Assembly (NCBI GenBank): GCA_036645935.1
Contig: JAVXNE010000008.1
Coordinates: 1 to 64,000, forward strand
Source of the DNA: JAUNBN01 sp036645935
GTDB lineage: Bacteria > Bacillota > Clostridia > Oscillospirales > Ruminococcaceae
DNA length: 64,000 bases
Direction of reading: 5' to 3'
Each line of letters opens with the position of its first letter. Position 1 is the first letter of the stretch. A program made the position numbers and the translations under genes. Positions 51,927-60,812 of the stretch are shown one piece after another. The notes below the pieces were generated by a model. The model saw nothing but the letters and a program-made list of their open reading frames with translations. It was not told where the DNA came from and ran no database searches.

Positions 51927-53039
51927 TTAACAGTAAACCTTCCCTCTTAAAATGACGTGCCGCAGTTTTAAATCATTGTCAAACAGCAGAAGATCGGCGA
52001 TCTTTCCGTTCGATATGCTCCCCCGCTCATCATATACACCTATCGAGCGCGCGGGGTTGGCGCTCGCTGCGAGTGCCGCATCCGCCAGCGGTATGTTCAT
52101 ATCGCGCACCGCCCGCCTGAAACAGGTCGGCAGCGGAGTGTTGCTTCCCGCTATCGTGCCGTCGGCAAGAGTCGCTCGCGCCCCACACACCGTGACCGCA
52201 AGCCCTCCGAGTGAGTATTCGCCATCCGGCAAGCCGACCGAACAGACGCTGTCGCTGATGAGGATAATCTTATCCGCGCCATACAATCGGAACGCTGCGC
52301 GCACCGCGCTTGGGTGCAGGTGAATTCCATCGGCAATGACTTCGGCCTCACAGCCGCAATCGGCTGCCGCGCCTATCACGCCCGGCTCGCGGTGGAGCAG
52401 CGGCGGCATCGCGTTAAACAGGTGGGTCACGTGGTGCGCACCCGCACGGCAGGCCGCGAGCGCCGTGTTGTAATCGGCGTTTGTGTGGGCGAGCGAAATG
52501 ACGACACTGTCCTTATATCGGGCGATGAATTCGCAAGCGCCGTCCAGCTCCGGCGCAAGATCGCACAGCTTGATGAGGCCCCCCGCCGCACTTTGCAAGC
52601 GCGCAAACATCTCCGGATCGGGGTTTTCGATGTATGCGGGGTTTTGCGCTCCCTTTTTCTCTCGGTTGATGAACGGGCCTTCCAGATTTATCCCAACTAT
52701 CTCAGCCCCCGCAAGCTTTCCCTTGCACGCTGCCGCGTTCGCGCACGCGCGCACAAGCTCGTTCTCGGGCAATGTCATCGTGGCAGGGCAAATCGCCGTG
52801 ACCCCCTGCGATGCCTCAAACTCACTTATCGCCGCGAGAGATTGGGGCGTTCCGTCGCAGAAATCAAATCCGCCTGCGCCGTGGAAATGTATGTCTATAA
52901 ATCCCGGAAGCGCATACAATCCCTCGGCGTCGAGCGTCACTCCAACGCCGCTCTCACAGAATCTTTCCGCCTCAATGTGGATATCATGTCTGTCAAATTG
53001 CCCGTTTTCGCAAAGCGCGAGAGCGTTTTTCACTATCAT
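51927..53039 (-). CDS. nagA: N-acetylglucosamine-6-phosphate deacetylase
   Basis: NagA removes acetate from N-acetylglucosamine 6-phosphate, feeding peptidoglycan recycling or amino-sugar use. The 370 residues belong to the amidohydrolase fold: GFIDIHFHGAGGFDF with the first metal histidines, NLEGPFINREKKGAQNP, the HVTHLFNAMPPLLHREPG substrate loop and the catalytic aspartate in ILISDSVCSVG. nagB is not present nearby. It heads a chain of closely spaced genes (EamA, DUF6056, hydrolase, ABC-F). The start ATG has only a weak purine tract upstream. Confidence 0.94.
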   Translation of the reverse strand: MIVKNALALCENGQFDRHDIHIEAERFCESGVGVTLDAEGLYALPGFIDIHFHGAGGFDFCDGTPQSLAAISEFEASQGVTAICPATMTLPENELVRACANAAACKGKLAGAEIVGINLEGPFINREKKGAQNPAYIENPDPEMFARLQSAAGGLIKLCDLAPELDGACEFIARYKDSVVISLAHTNADYNTALAACRAGAHHVTHLFNAMPPLLHREPGVIGAAADCGCEAEVIADGIHLHPSAVRAAFRLYGADKIILISDSVCSVGLPDGEYSLGGLAVTVCGARATLADGTIAGSNTPLPTCFRRAVRDMNIPLADAALAASANPARSIGVYDERGSISNGKIADLLLFDNDLKLRHVILRGKVYC

Positions 53040-53070
53040 TTACCCGTCTCTCTTTCTGTTTGTGTGTGTC

Positions 53071-53079
53071 ATTATATCA
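53071..53079 (-). promoter_or_regulatory. Extended -10 promoter of nagA
   Basis: On the minus strand TGATATAAT (TGn then perfect TATAAT) lies 32 bases before the nagA start. No good -35 box, as expected for an extended -10 type. Confidence 0.55.
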
Positions 53080-53618
53080 TAAACAACGAATCCGAATTGG
53101 ATAATCTAACGTTACCCTGTTGATCGATTGCAAACGGCGAGCACGGGCACAACCTCGTATCTTTTCTGTCATAATATCCACATGTTCTCCGCTCATCGCT
53201 GAGTTTTTGCCTTCCCTGCCACGCCGATGCCGGAGACAGTTCACCGATGTTTGAAGGAATTTTGAGCCTATCGTGCACAGTGGCAACGCTCGGCTTAATT
53301 TGAGAATTATAACAGCTCGGCCGGCTGTCAGTGCAGCGCTTTAAATCAAACTGAACTGCAAGTTGTCATTCTCTTTTTCAGTTCATGCCCGCGGCTATTC
53401 AAAGCCGTTTCCCCTGCATCGTCTTCCACTGGAAACTCACTGTCTTTTATAGTTAACTGCAAATCACTCGTCCCAACGCTTCGGAAAGTATTCAGCCTTT
53501 CTGTTTTACCCTGTGGCCATTCAGAGACGAGTATTTTTTGAACAATTTCAGCGAAGGTAACAGGACGTGAAATTTCAATTACACGTATGTTTTTAAAGGG
53601 GAAGCCTCGCGCAAACTC
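53080..53618. other. Intergenic region, nothing recognised
   Basis: About 540 bases after the GH25 gene, without a plausible frame, RNA gene or strong hairpin. The lack of an obvious terminator for the GH25 gene is notable. Confidence 0.5.
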
Positions 53619-54719
53619 TCACCCTTTCACGTAATCGACAAATCCGAGATTCATGTCGACATTGCCCGATATTCCGTCCACGCGACCCTCATAGGTGTAC
53701 TGCCATATCCCGAATTCGTACGGATAATAGGGACGGGAAAAATATTGAGCGAACCACTTTTGATATTTCGTGAGACGTGAAAGCTCGAGATTCGCCGCAA
53801 AAAAGCGCATGTTCCCGTATATCATCGGAGTGTATCCTGCGGCCTTGACCTTTTCACAAAACGCAATCGCAATATCGGTGCGCTGCGCCGCAGTGAGATC
53901 TTTGGTTCGAGAACTGTCTGAATTTTCCTCCTCCATATCGAACACGACGGGATAGGAGAGCTTATAATCCTTAACCTTTTCAATTACAAATTCGGCCTCC
54001 TCCTCGGCCTCTGCGACGTCGAAAGCCTGCGAATAGAAATAGACACCGATCGGAATTCCCGCAGCCGTTGCACTTTTAAGGTTTTTCGCAAGACACTCAT
54101 CCTCAAAAATCTTTGCGCTCTCATACCCGCGCAACCCCGCCCGAAGAAACGCAAACTCAACGCCGTCCGCCTTTACCTTTGTCCAATCGATAGCGCCCTG
54201 ATGTTCCGAAACGTCGATTCCCTTGAGCGCTGTGACACCGTTTGGATCGGAAAAGGTCTTGAGGTTGATCTTCTTGTCGGGATCCGATTTGAGAAACTGC
54301 CAGTCGAACGTGCTGCGGGTAAGCTTGGCGTCAACCGGTTGGTAGACAAGCTCGTTGTCGCGATCTGCATACACCATGTGATCGGGATAAAATCGCTGCA
54401 TAAACTCGGTTAGCGACACCACCTCGTCGGAGTATGCCTTAATCGTCCCGAACGGGATGAGCGTGTCGTCGCTGATCGCAGTCGCGTCTTTGAGATCTTG
54501 GCTGAGCCGCTTGATTTCAGCGCTTTGCTTTGTGTTCTCAACCTTTGCCGCTGCAAGCGAAATGCAGCAGTAGCCCGCAACCGCAGCAAACAGCAGTGCC
54601 AAAATCGAAAGCGCAAACGCAGATCCTGTTCCTCTCCGCTTCTTTTTCATTGCGGGGCGGCGATCGAAGCTCTCCCGCATCTCGAGCAACTCGCGCTCAT
54701 TTTCATTTTGATCGCTCAT
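53619..54719 (-). CDS. GH25 lysozyme with N-terminal membrane anchor
   Basis: A 366-residue cell-wall hydrolase. After a charged cytoplasmic end (residues 1 to about 34) comes one membrane helix (about 35-58), a short coiled region, and a C-terminal GH25 muramidase domain from about residue 165: GIDVSEHQGAIDW at its start, then GVYFYSQAF, the catalytic VFDMEEE, and FGIWQYTYEGRVDGISGNVDMN at the end. It should cut the bond between N-acetylmuramic acid and N-acetylglucosamine on the outer face. The ATG at 54717-54719 has AAGGATGG upstream. It is divergent from the HAD gene. Confidence 0.93.
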   Translation of the reverse strand: MSDQNENERELLEMRESFDRRPAMKKKRRGTGSAFALSILALLFAAVAGYCCISLAAAKVENTKQSAEIKRLSQDLKDATAISDDTLIPFGTIKAYSDEVVSLTEFMQRFYPDHMVYADRDNELVYQPVDAKLTRSTFDWQFLKSDPDKKINLKTFSDPNGVTALKGIDVSEHQGAIDWTKVKADGVEFAFLRAGLRGYESAKIFEDECLAKNLKSATAAGIPIGVYFYSQAFDVAEAEEEAEFVIEKVKDYKLSYPVVFDMEEENSDSSRTKDLTAAQRTDIAIAFCEKVKAAGYTPMIYGNMRFFAANLELSRLTKYQKWFAQYFSRPYYPYEFGIWQYTYEGRVDGISGNVDMNLGFVDYVKG

Positions 54720-55124
54720 TTTTTGTCCATCCTTCGCTCCGCCAAAACAAGCGGCACCGTGGTTTTCATTGCGTGCTGATCGCAGCCTTTTTCGCATTTG
54801 AACATGCGCAAACCTATCGATTCAGCTGCTTTTCAGGAAAACTGAAGCTGTTGCAAAAGCTTTGTAAATATCGATATTGCGCAAAATTTCAGATTCTTCG
54901 CTTTGTCCATATAACAAAACCCTGCATTTCGCTCATGGCTATTGGTCCTTATGTGTGGCGAGAGTGCTTAAAAAACCATCAAATTCTTCTCTTGAAGGTA
55001 ATTATAACATATCATTCGCGGTTTTTGCGCTTTGCATAATTTACTTTATCTGTGCTATTATTCTAAAATACGTTCGTAAATTGATACGCCGAGCGTGTCC
55101 AGCGACCGCTTTAAGGAGAATAAC
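54720..55124. promoter_or_regulatory. Divergent promoter region between GH25 and HAD genes
   Basis: For the plus strand TTTACT (55040-55045) and TAAAAT (55064-55069), spacer 18, lie 55 bases before the HAD start. For the minus strand an extended -10, TGTTATAAT, covers 55001-55009, giving the GH25 transcript an untranslated leader of about 275 bases. No gene is seen inside. Confidence 0.5.
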
Positions 55125-55925
55125 GTGATTAAACTGATTGCCTGTGATCTCGATGGCACGCTGCTCGACTCGCAAAAACGTCTGCCCGACCGATTTCCCG
55201 GACTTATAGACGCGCTCACCGAAAGAGGAGTCCTCTTCGTCCCGTGCAGCGGGCGCGCGGTCTATTCATTGCAAGATAGTTTTGCCGACTACGTCGAGCA
55301 GATGGGATTTATCTGCGAAAATGGCTGTGCCGTGCTTGACCGCGGCGAGCTTGTGCATTTTTCCGATATGGTAAACGACGAAGTGACAGAGCTACTCGAT
55401 GAGATATCCCGCGTTGAACAGCTCTTTCCCGTTGTGTGCGGGCTGAAGGGATGTTATGTATCGGGTGGCGATGAGGAGGTGATCGAGCATGTTCGGCGCT
55501 ACTTCAGCAACGTCCACGTTCTGACCGACGTTCGAGAGGGTCTCAGGCTTGATCGCATATGCAAGATTGCCAATGTCGACGGTATAGATGTGCTGACAAA
55601 CAGCTTTGTGCGTCTCGGGCATCTGTCCGACCGCTTCACCCTTATGCCTTCGGGTGATCAGTGGCTCGATATTGTGAAAAAGGGTGAGAGCAAGGGCACT
55701 GCACTTAGATTGTTGATGGCGCGTCTCGGCATCTCTCCAGACGAAACCATGGCGTTCGGAGATTTCATCAACGATCTCTCTCTCATGACAGCGTGCACCC
55801 ACAGCTGGGCTATGAAAAATGGCCATCGCGACGTCAAGGCGGCGGCATCTGCCGTAACCGATTTCACCAACGACGAGGACGGTGTTGTCTCCACGATTGC
55901 AAGAGAGCTTAATCTCTCAATTTAG
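55125..55925 (+). CDS. Cof-type HAD-IIB phosphatase
   Basis: A 266-residue haloacid dehalogenase-like hydrolase. The motifs are in order: DLDGTLLDS (motif I with the nucleophile aspartate), VPCSGRAVYS (motif II), lysine in VKKGESKGTALR (motif III) and MAFGDFINDLSLM (motif IV). The Cof-type cap lies between motifs II and III. Family members dephosphorylate sugar phosphates or pyridoxal phosphate; the substrate is open. Start at GTG 55125, six bases after AAGGAG. Confidence 0.92.
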   Translation: MIKLIACDLDGTLLDSQKRLPDRFPGLIDALTERGVLFVPCSGRAVYSLQDSFADYVEQMGFICENGCAVLDRGELVHFSDMVNDEVTELLDEISRVEQLFPVVCGLKGCYVSGGDEEVIEHVRRYFSNVHVLTDVREGLRLDRICKIANVDGIDVLTNSFVRLGHLSDRFTLMPSGDQWLDIVKKGESKGTALRLLMARLGISPDETMAFGDFINDLSLMTACTHSWAMKNGHRDVKAAASAVTDFTNDEDGVVSTIARELNLSI

Positions 55926-56020
55926 CGCAAATCTCTCGTTTCTTCTTTGCCGGCCAGCGTTTCTAAACCACTGTCGATTTACCTGCACGGCGGCGGTTTT
56001 TTCTCCATTAACGTCAGATA

Positions 56021-56058
56021 AAAAGCGGTAACTCACACCGTTGTGAGTTACCGCTTTT
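56021..56058 (+). terminator. Terminator of the HAD phosphatase gene
   Basis: A perfect 17-bp stem (AAAAGCGGTAACTCACA and its complement) with a four-base loop, 95 bases after the stop codon. A/T runs on both sides make it potentially bidirectional, also serving pepT from the other side. Confidence 0.9.
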
Positions 56059-56440
56059 GGAAATGCATCACTCCTTTTAAACCAGCCGCTGTGAACTAAA
56101 ACTTAATGCGTATTGAATAATAAACGCCGATTACAAGCGGCATTGCGGTTTAATCGCGAGCTGTGCACTTGAACCCCACAGTCGCAGCCTTTCCGAGTCC
56201 GGCGCTCGTTGGCTTTTTCGTATTTCCAATATACTTGATAGGTATTTGAAAATTGCAAGGCTTATGTCACAAAATATCAAACGGTTATGCAGATGAAGAC
56301 CCTGAAAATGCGCTGAACGCCTCACCGCAGCTGTATTTTTGGATTGTTCAGCAAACATTTATTAGCGCGTGTCGTTTGAATGGAAGGACATCTCTCGCAC
56401 TGACTTAATTGCACTTTCGCTAAAGTTTCGCCCTGCGCAA
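56059..56440. other. Intergenic region downstream of pepT
   Basis: No gene or RNA was recognised between the terminator and the end of the minus-strand pepT gene. Confidence 0.5.
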
Positions 56441-57646
56441 TCAGCTGTGCAGGACTAGATTTTTCAGTATCTCGACAACCTTCTCCATTGACTGAACACT
56501 CACGAATTCATAGCGGCCGTGAAAGTTGTGCCCCCCAGTGCAGATGTTAGGACAGGGCAGTCCCATATAGGACAGCCTCGCGCCATCGGTGCCGCCGCGA
56601 ATCGGAAGCAGCTCCGGCTCAACACCCGCCGCGCGCATCGCTCGCTCTGCCGCCTCGACAAGCGCCGGGTCTATCTTTTCTTTCATGTTGTAGTAGCTGT
56701 CCCGCATCTTGACGGAAACCGCACCGTCACCGTATTTGCCGCAGAGAAACTCCGCCGCTTCGGAAAGCAGCTTTTTTTTCCGTTCAAAGAGCGCGCGATC
56801 ATGATCGCGAATGATATACTCTGCTCTCGCGCAATCGACACTGCCCTCCAGTTTTGAAAGATGGAAAAAGCCCTCGTGCCCATCGGTGCAGGCAGGATTC
56901 ATAAAGCGCGGCAGCAGATTGTGAAATTCCATTGCCACGAGCGACGCGTTCACCATGCGCCATTTTGCGCTTCCGGGATGAATGCTCACACCACGAAAGC
57001 TCACATCAGCTTCGGCCGCGTTGAAATTCTCGCAGCTAAGCTCTCCGAGCGCTCCGCCGTCTACCGTGTAGGCGTAATCCGCACCAAATGCCTTCACATC
57101 AAAATAATCAACCCCGCGCCCCACTTCTTCGTCCGGTGTGAAGCACAGCCGTATTTTGCCGTGCTCCGGAACACTCTTCGTGAGCAACCACGACGCGAGC
57201 GACATGATCTCGGCCACTCCCGCCTTGTCGTCCGAGCCGAGCAATGTCGATCCGTTCGAACAGATGATGTCGTCGCCAATATAGTGCAGCAGCTCGGGAT
57301 ATTCGCGCGGTGAGAGCACAAAATCGCCGCCCATCGCAATGTCTCCCCCACGGTAATTCTCAGTCACGACGGCATGGACGTCGGCGCCGCTCACCGCGTC
57401 GGAGGTGTCGATGTGGGAGATAAGCCCGATCACTGGGCCGTTTCCTCCGTCCGTCGCAGGTATTGTTGCGGTAAGATAACAATGCTCGTCCAGCCTCACA
57501 TCCGAAGCGTTCATGTCGATCAGTTCCTGTTCGAGCATCCTCGCAAGATCGAATTGTTTTTGCGTGCTCGGGACATTTTCAGTCCCCTCCTGCGACTGCG
57601 TATCTATCTTGATATACCGCAGAAATCTGTCTTTAACATCGGACAT
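56441..57646 (-). CDS. pepT: Peptidase T (tripeptide aminopeptidase)
   Basis: A cytoplasmic zinc aminopeptidase that removes N-terminal residues from tripeptides. The 401 residues show the M20 pattern: GLISHIDTSDAVSG with the first zinc histidine, GSDDKAGVAEIMS, FTPDEEVGRGVDYFD with the catalytic glutamate pair, SIHPGSAKWRMVNA, and PIRGGTDGARLSYMGLPCPN with the final metal histidine in TGGHNFHG. The ATG at 57644-57646 follows AAGGAG by ten bases. The 153-bp repeat array begins 64 bases upstream of this start. Confidence 0.95.
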   Translation of the reverse strand: MSDVKDRFLRYIKIDTQSQEGTENVPSTQKQFDLARMLEQELIDMNASDVRLDEHCYLTATIPATDGGNGPVIGLISHIDTSDAVSGADVHAVVTENYRGGDIAMGGDFVLSPREYPELLHYIGDDIICSNGSTLLGSDDKAGVAEIMSLASWLLTKSVPEHGKIRLCFTPDEEVGRGVDYFDVKAFGADYAYTVDGGALGELSCENFNAAEADVSFRGVSIHPGSAKWRMVNASLVAMEFHNLLPRFMNPACTDGHEGFFHLSKLEGSVDCARAEYIIRDHDRALFERKKKLLSEAAEFLCGKYGDGAVSVKMRDSYYNMKEKIDPALVEAAERAMRAAGVEPELLPIRGGTDGARLSYMGLPCPNICTGGHNFHGRYEFVSVQSMEKVVEILKNLVLHS

Positions 57647-57675
57647 ATCAATTGTGCTCCTTATCTTTTTTAAAG

Positions 57676-57705
57676 AGAATACCACCTATTGCACAGCAAA
57701 TTCAA
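57676..57705 (-). promoter_or_regulatory. Possible pepT promoter
   Basis: TTGAAT (57700-57705) and TATTCT (57676-57681) on the minus strand, spacer 18 bases, placed between the repeat array and pepT. Confidence 0.45.
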
Positions 57706-57710
57706 GCAGA

Positions 57711-58239
57711 GCGCCGCAATCACTGTTTCGGCGATGCCTTTAGGGCATCTACAACATTGCGAGGCAAACACGAAACAAGCGACAATTGACATCGCCAGAG
57801 ACAACCAAAACCAGACCAGATCGCACTACCTTGTTTTGCTAAAGCTGTCGCAGCAATTTAAAAGCGCCGCAATCACTGTTTCGGCGATGCCTTTAGGGCA
57901 TCTAAAATATTGCGAGGCAAACACGAAACAAGCGACAATTGACATCGCCGGGGACAACCAAAACCAAACCAGATCGCACTACCTTGTTTTGCTAAAGCTG
58001 TCGCAGCAATTTAAAAGCGCCGCAATCACTGTTTCGGCGATGCCTTTAGGGCATCTAAAACATTGCGAGGCAAACACGAAACAAGCGACAATTGACATCG
58101 CCAGAGACAACCAAAACCAGACCAGATCGCACTACCTTGTTTTGCTAAAGCTGTCGCAGCAATTTAAAAGCGCCGCAATCACTGTTTCGGCGATGCCTTT
58201 AGGGCATCTAAAATATTGCGAGGCAAACACGAAACAAGC
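57711..58239. repeat. 153-bp tandem repeat array, three full copies plus 70 bp
   Basis: Copies begin at 57711, 57864, 58017 and 58170, exactly 153 bases apart, and differ at only a few positions. Each unit is rich in internal complementarity: CGCCG/CGGCG, GATGCC/GGCATC, AAACAAG/CTTGTTT, GCGACA/TGTCGC and TTGCT/AGCAA. An open frame runs through because 153 is a multiple of three, but it lacks a ribosome site and any known motif. The array fills the space between pepT and the helicase terminator. Confidence 0.97.
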
Positions 58240-58302
58240 ACTTCATATCGCTTAAAGCAACCCACAAAGCCAATCTTTCACCTTTCACGCTGCGAGCACA
58301 AC

Positions 58303-58333
58303 AAAAGAGCGCCGTCTTAATTTAGACGGCGCT
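58303..58333 (-). terminator. Terminator of the DEAD-box helicase gene
   Basis: A perfect 10-bp GC-rich stem AGCGCCGTCT/AGACGGCGCT with a six-base loop, followed on the minus strand by CTTTTG, 13 bases after the stop codon. Confidence 0.88.
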
Positions 58334-58345
58334 TCGCTAATTAAA

Positions 58346-59644
58346 TTATTTGTTGCGCGTGTTGCTCGAGCCCTTGGGTGTGCCAAAGCTTCTTCTTGCG
58401 CTATCCGAACGTCCTCGAGGACCGCTGGCACTCTGGCGCGGCCTCGGCGAATCCGAGAAACGCGAATTTTGCGTCTTCCATTGCGAACCTCTCTGCTGCG
58501 TGGGCTTTTCGGTTTTGTAGAGCACCTTCATCGGAAAATCCGAGGGCTTTTCCGCGATCTTCTGACCTGTCAATTTCTCAATATCCTTGAGATAATCGAG
58601 CTCGTCATAGCAGCAGAAGCTGACTGCATCGCCGCCGAGACCTGCTCTTCCGGTTCTTCCGATACGATGTATATACAGTTCCGGTTCGTTCGGAAGGTCG
58701 TAGTTAAAGACATGTGACAGCTCAGGCACATCGATGCCACGCGCTGCGATATCTGTTGCAACGAGCACCTTGAGTCTCTCGCTTTTAAACTTTGCAAGTG
58801 CACTCTGCCTTGCGGTCTGGCTCTTGTTTCCGTGTATTGCCATCGCGTCGATTCCCGCTGTGGCAAGTTCCTTGACCACTCTGTCTGCCCCGTGCTTGGT
58901 GCGCGTGAAAACAAGCGCATTTTTAACACCGCCGTGTTTTATCAGCTCGGCGAGCAGATGTCTCTTGTTGGCCTTGTCTACAAAATATATGCACTGGTTG
59001 ATAGCGTCCACCGTGCTCGTCACGGGATCGACCTTGACGGTGACAGGATCGCGCAAAATGGTCTGGGCCAACTGCTCGATCTCGCGCGGCATAGTCGCGC
59101 TAAAAAGCAGTGTCTGCCTCTCCTCAGGCAGCGCGCGCAGCACCCTTTTAACATCGTTAAAGAAGCCCATGTCAAGCATTCTGTCCGCTTCGTCCAACAC
59201 GAACACCTCAAGCTCTCCGAGTTTGATATATCCCTGATTCATCAGGTCGTTGAGACGTCCCGGAGTGGCGACGAGAATATCGACACCGCGCCGCAGTGCC
59301 TCAACCTGTGGATTTTGGCCAACCCCGCCGAAAACAACGGTGGATTTGAGTCGAAGGTTAGCTCCGTAGCTCCTGAAGCTCTCGTATATCTGGAGCGCAA
59401 GCTCGCGTGTCGGGGTGAGCACGAGCGCGCGAATTCCACGCTTTTTACTCTCTGAGAGATTTTGCAGTATTGGCAGTGCAAAAGCCGCCGTCTTGCCTGT
59501 TCCTGTCTGTGCACAGCCGATGAGGTCTCGCTTTTCGAGCAGCACGGGTATCGCCTGTGATTGGATGGGCGACGGTTCTGAATAGCCCTGCTTTTCAACC
59601 GCTTTCAACAGCGGCTCGATCAAATTAAGTTCTCTAAATGTCAT
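58346..59644 (-). CDS. DEAD-box RNA helicase (RhlE/CsdA-like)
   Basis: An ATP-dependent RNA helicase of 432 residues. Motifs in order: PSPIQSQAIP (Q motif), CAQTGTGKTAAF (I), PTRELALQI (Ia), TPGRLNDL (Ib), VLDEADRMLDMGF (II), FSATMP (III), LVATDIAARGIDV (V) and IHRIGRTGRAG (VI). The C-terminal 60 residues are basic and low-complexity (RPRQSASGPRGRSDSARRS), typical of RNA-binding tails. A terminator-like hairpin lies in its leader, so expression may be attenuated as for cold-shock helicases. Confidence 0.95.
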   Translation of the reverse strand: MTFRELNLIEPLLKAVEKQGYSEPSPIQSQAIPVLLEKRDLIGCAQTGTGKTAAFALPILQNLSESKKRGIRALVLTPTRELALQIYESFRSYGANLRLKSTVVFGGVGQNPQVEALRRGVDILVATPGRLNDLMNQGYIKLGELEVFVLDEADRMLDMGFFNDVKRVLRALPEERQTLLFSATMPREIEQLAQTILRDPVTVKVDPVTSTVDAINQCIYFVDKANKRHLLAELIKHGGVKNALVFTRTKHGADRVVKELATAGIDAMAIHGNKSQTARQSALAKFKSERLKVLVATDIAARGIDVPELSHVFNYDLPNEPELYIHRIGRTGRAGLGGDAVSFCCYDELDYLKDIEKLTGQKIAEKPSDFPMKVLYKTEKPTQQRGSQWKTQNSRFSDSPRPRQSASGPRGRSDSARRSFGTPKGSSNTRNK

Positions 59645-59671
59645 CCTTTATTCCTTTTCATGGAAATTCAT

Positions 59672-59714
59672 AAAAAATAAAACCCGCCAGAAAGACAAAA
59701 GCCTTTCGAACGGG
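59672..59714 (-). promoter_or_regulatory. Terminator-like attenuator in the helicase leader
   Basis: On the minus strand CCCGTTCGAAAG pairs 11 of 12 with CTTTCTGGCGGG, followed directly by TTTTATTTTTT. It lies between the promoter and the start codon, 28 bases from the ATG, so most transcripts would stop before the gene unless the stem is disrupted. Confidence 0.75.
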
Positions 59715-59741
59715 GATTGCCGATATCTCTTATCTTTTCGT

Positions 59742-59770
59742 ATTATATCACATCGCACAAAAAACAGCAA
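59742..59770 (-). promoter_or_regulatory. Promoter of the DEAD-box helicase gene
   Basis: TTGCTG (59765-59770) and a perfect TATAAT (59742-59747), spacer 17 bases, on the minus strand. Confidence 0.8.
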
Positions 59771-59837
59771 ACTAATTTGGCATAAAGACGGCTTGCCGCC
59801 GCGTTTTCTCAAAACTTGCCTGCTTTTTCAGACAGCA

Positions 59838-59888
59838 AAGGCACAGAAGAACTCGCAGCCGCCTGCACGCCGCGCTTCTCTGTGCCTT
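59838..59888 (-). terminator. Hairpin downstream of the SCP2-like gene
   Basis: A perfect 10-bp stem AAGGCACAGA/TCTGTGCCTT encloses a GC-rich 31-base loop; on the minus strand it is followed by TGCTGTCTG and then a short T-poor tract. It may end the aminotransferase-transketolase transcript, although it lacks a proper T run. Confidence 0.45.
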
Positions 59889-59973
59889 GGCATCATTCAA
59901 ATTCTTGATTTCCGAGTTGTAATCGCGGAAGTCTCCTCGCTGGGCTATGACCTTCAATAAAGCACAGCCAGCG

Positions 59974-60810
59974 CTATTTCCAGTCAAGATAGAGACCCTT
60001 GGCATAGTCTCCGACTGTGAATAAAAACTCTCCGATTATGCTGGCGAACTCCGGCGCACCTTCAACAGTCAGATATCTGCTCGCCATATAGTCAATCATG
60101 TCACCCTTGCCCATCAAAATGTCGAGCGCGTGCTCGGGCGAATCGAAGCGTAGCGTCAAAAACGGCTTGCAACGCGGAAATTCGCCTCGCCCTGCCTTTG
60201 AGTTGCCCTCCTTGACACGCAGATAGCTATTGAGCTCAGGGTATCCGGTGACCGCAAATGCATAGGCGCGGTCTGGGGATTTGAGCGCCCACTCGTGGAT
60301 TTTGACGTGTCCTGCCTTGTTGAGCTGGCTTATTCCGTTAGGTAGCAGATAGAAATAGAGTTTGACAAGCAGCTCGCGATCCTCTGCCTTTGCCGGGGCG
60401 TCGCTCGCTTGCAGCAATCCGGCCATTGCGAGCAGGGATTGCAGCAGCGATATGAATGTTCCGAGATGTGTCAGCGCGCCCTTCATTTTGGGCAGCGGCA
60501 TTCCCTTCCCCGAAAAGAACAAGATGAACTTCATCAGATCAGGAAATTCCAGCTCGATATCGGGCGAGGGATGGCACTCGGACACGTGAACGGAGAACTT
60601 CCCATTATCGACGACAAAATGGGTGGCGAACTTTCCTTTCGGTGCGCCGTCGTAGCGCGCCGAAACCTGGAACACGAAGCTCTTTCCCTCAAATTTTTTT
60701 GCAAGCTCAGGGCGGCTTTCGACAATTACCCGCAGCAGCGGAAGCGCCGAATTGAAGAATATCCGCGCCGCAAAAAGATCGTTTTGCGTTATTTCAACTT
60801 GTTGCGCCAT
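59974..60810 (-). CDS. SCP2-like protein of unknown function
   Basis: A 278-residue soluble protein. The central part (FVFQVSARYDG, THFVVDNGKFSVHVSE, PDIELEFPDLMKFILFFSGKG) resembles the sterol carrier protein 2 fold, which binds hydrophobic ligands; sterols are not expected here. The C-terminal half includes FDSPEHALDILMGKGDMIDYMASR, which has no catalytic signature I can name. It is the last gene of an operon with a split transketolase and an aminotransferase; the ATG comes two bases after the transketolase stop codon, with GAGGTG upstream. The role in that pathway is unknown. Confidence 0.7.
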   Translation of the reverse strand: MAQQVEITQNDLFAARIFFNSALPLLRVIVESRPELAKKFEGKSFVFQVSARYDGAPKGKFATHFVVDNGKFSVHVSECHPSPDIELEFPDLMKFILFFSGKGMPLPKMKGALTHLGTFISLLQSLLAMAGLLQASDAPAKAEDRELLVKLYFYLLPNGISQLNKAGHVKIHEWALKSPDRAYAFAVTGYPELNSYLRVKEGNSKAGRGEFPRCKPFLTLRFDSPEHALDILMGKGDMIDYMASRYLTVEGAPEFASIIGEFLFTVGDYAKGLYLDWK

Positions 60811-60812
60811 AG

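Noticed and set aside
57711..58239. CRISPR array
   Set aside because: The repeat unit is 153 bases with no alternating variable spacers, and no cas gene is nearby.
57689..58255. A 188-residue repetitive protein across the 153-bp array
   Set aside because: No ribosome site, TTG start and no recognised motif; the open frame follows from the repeat length being a multiple of three. Kept as a repeat, with the coding option stated.
59772..60005. A 77-residue minus-strand frame downstream of the SCP2-like gene
   Set aside because: It overlaps the SCP2-like gene end and a hairpin, with no ribosome site or domain.
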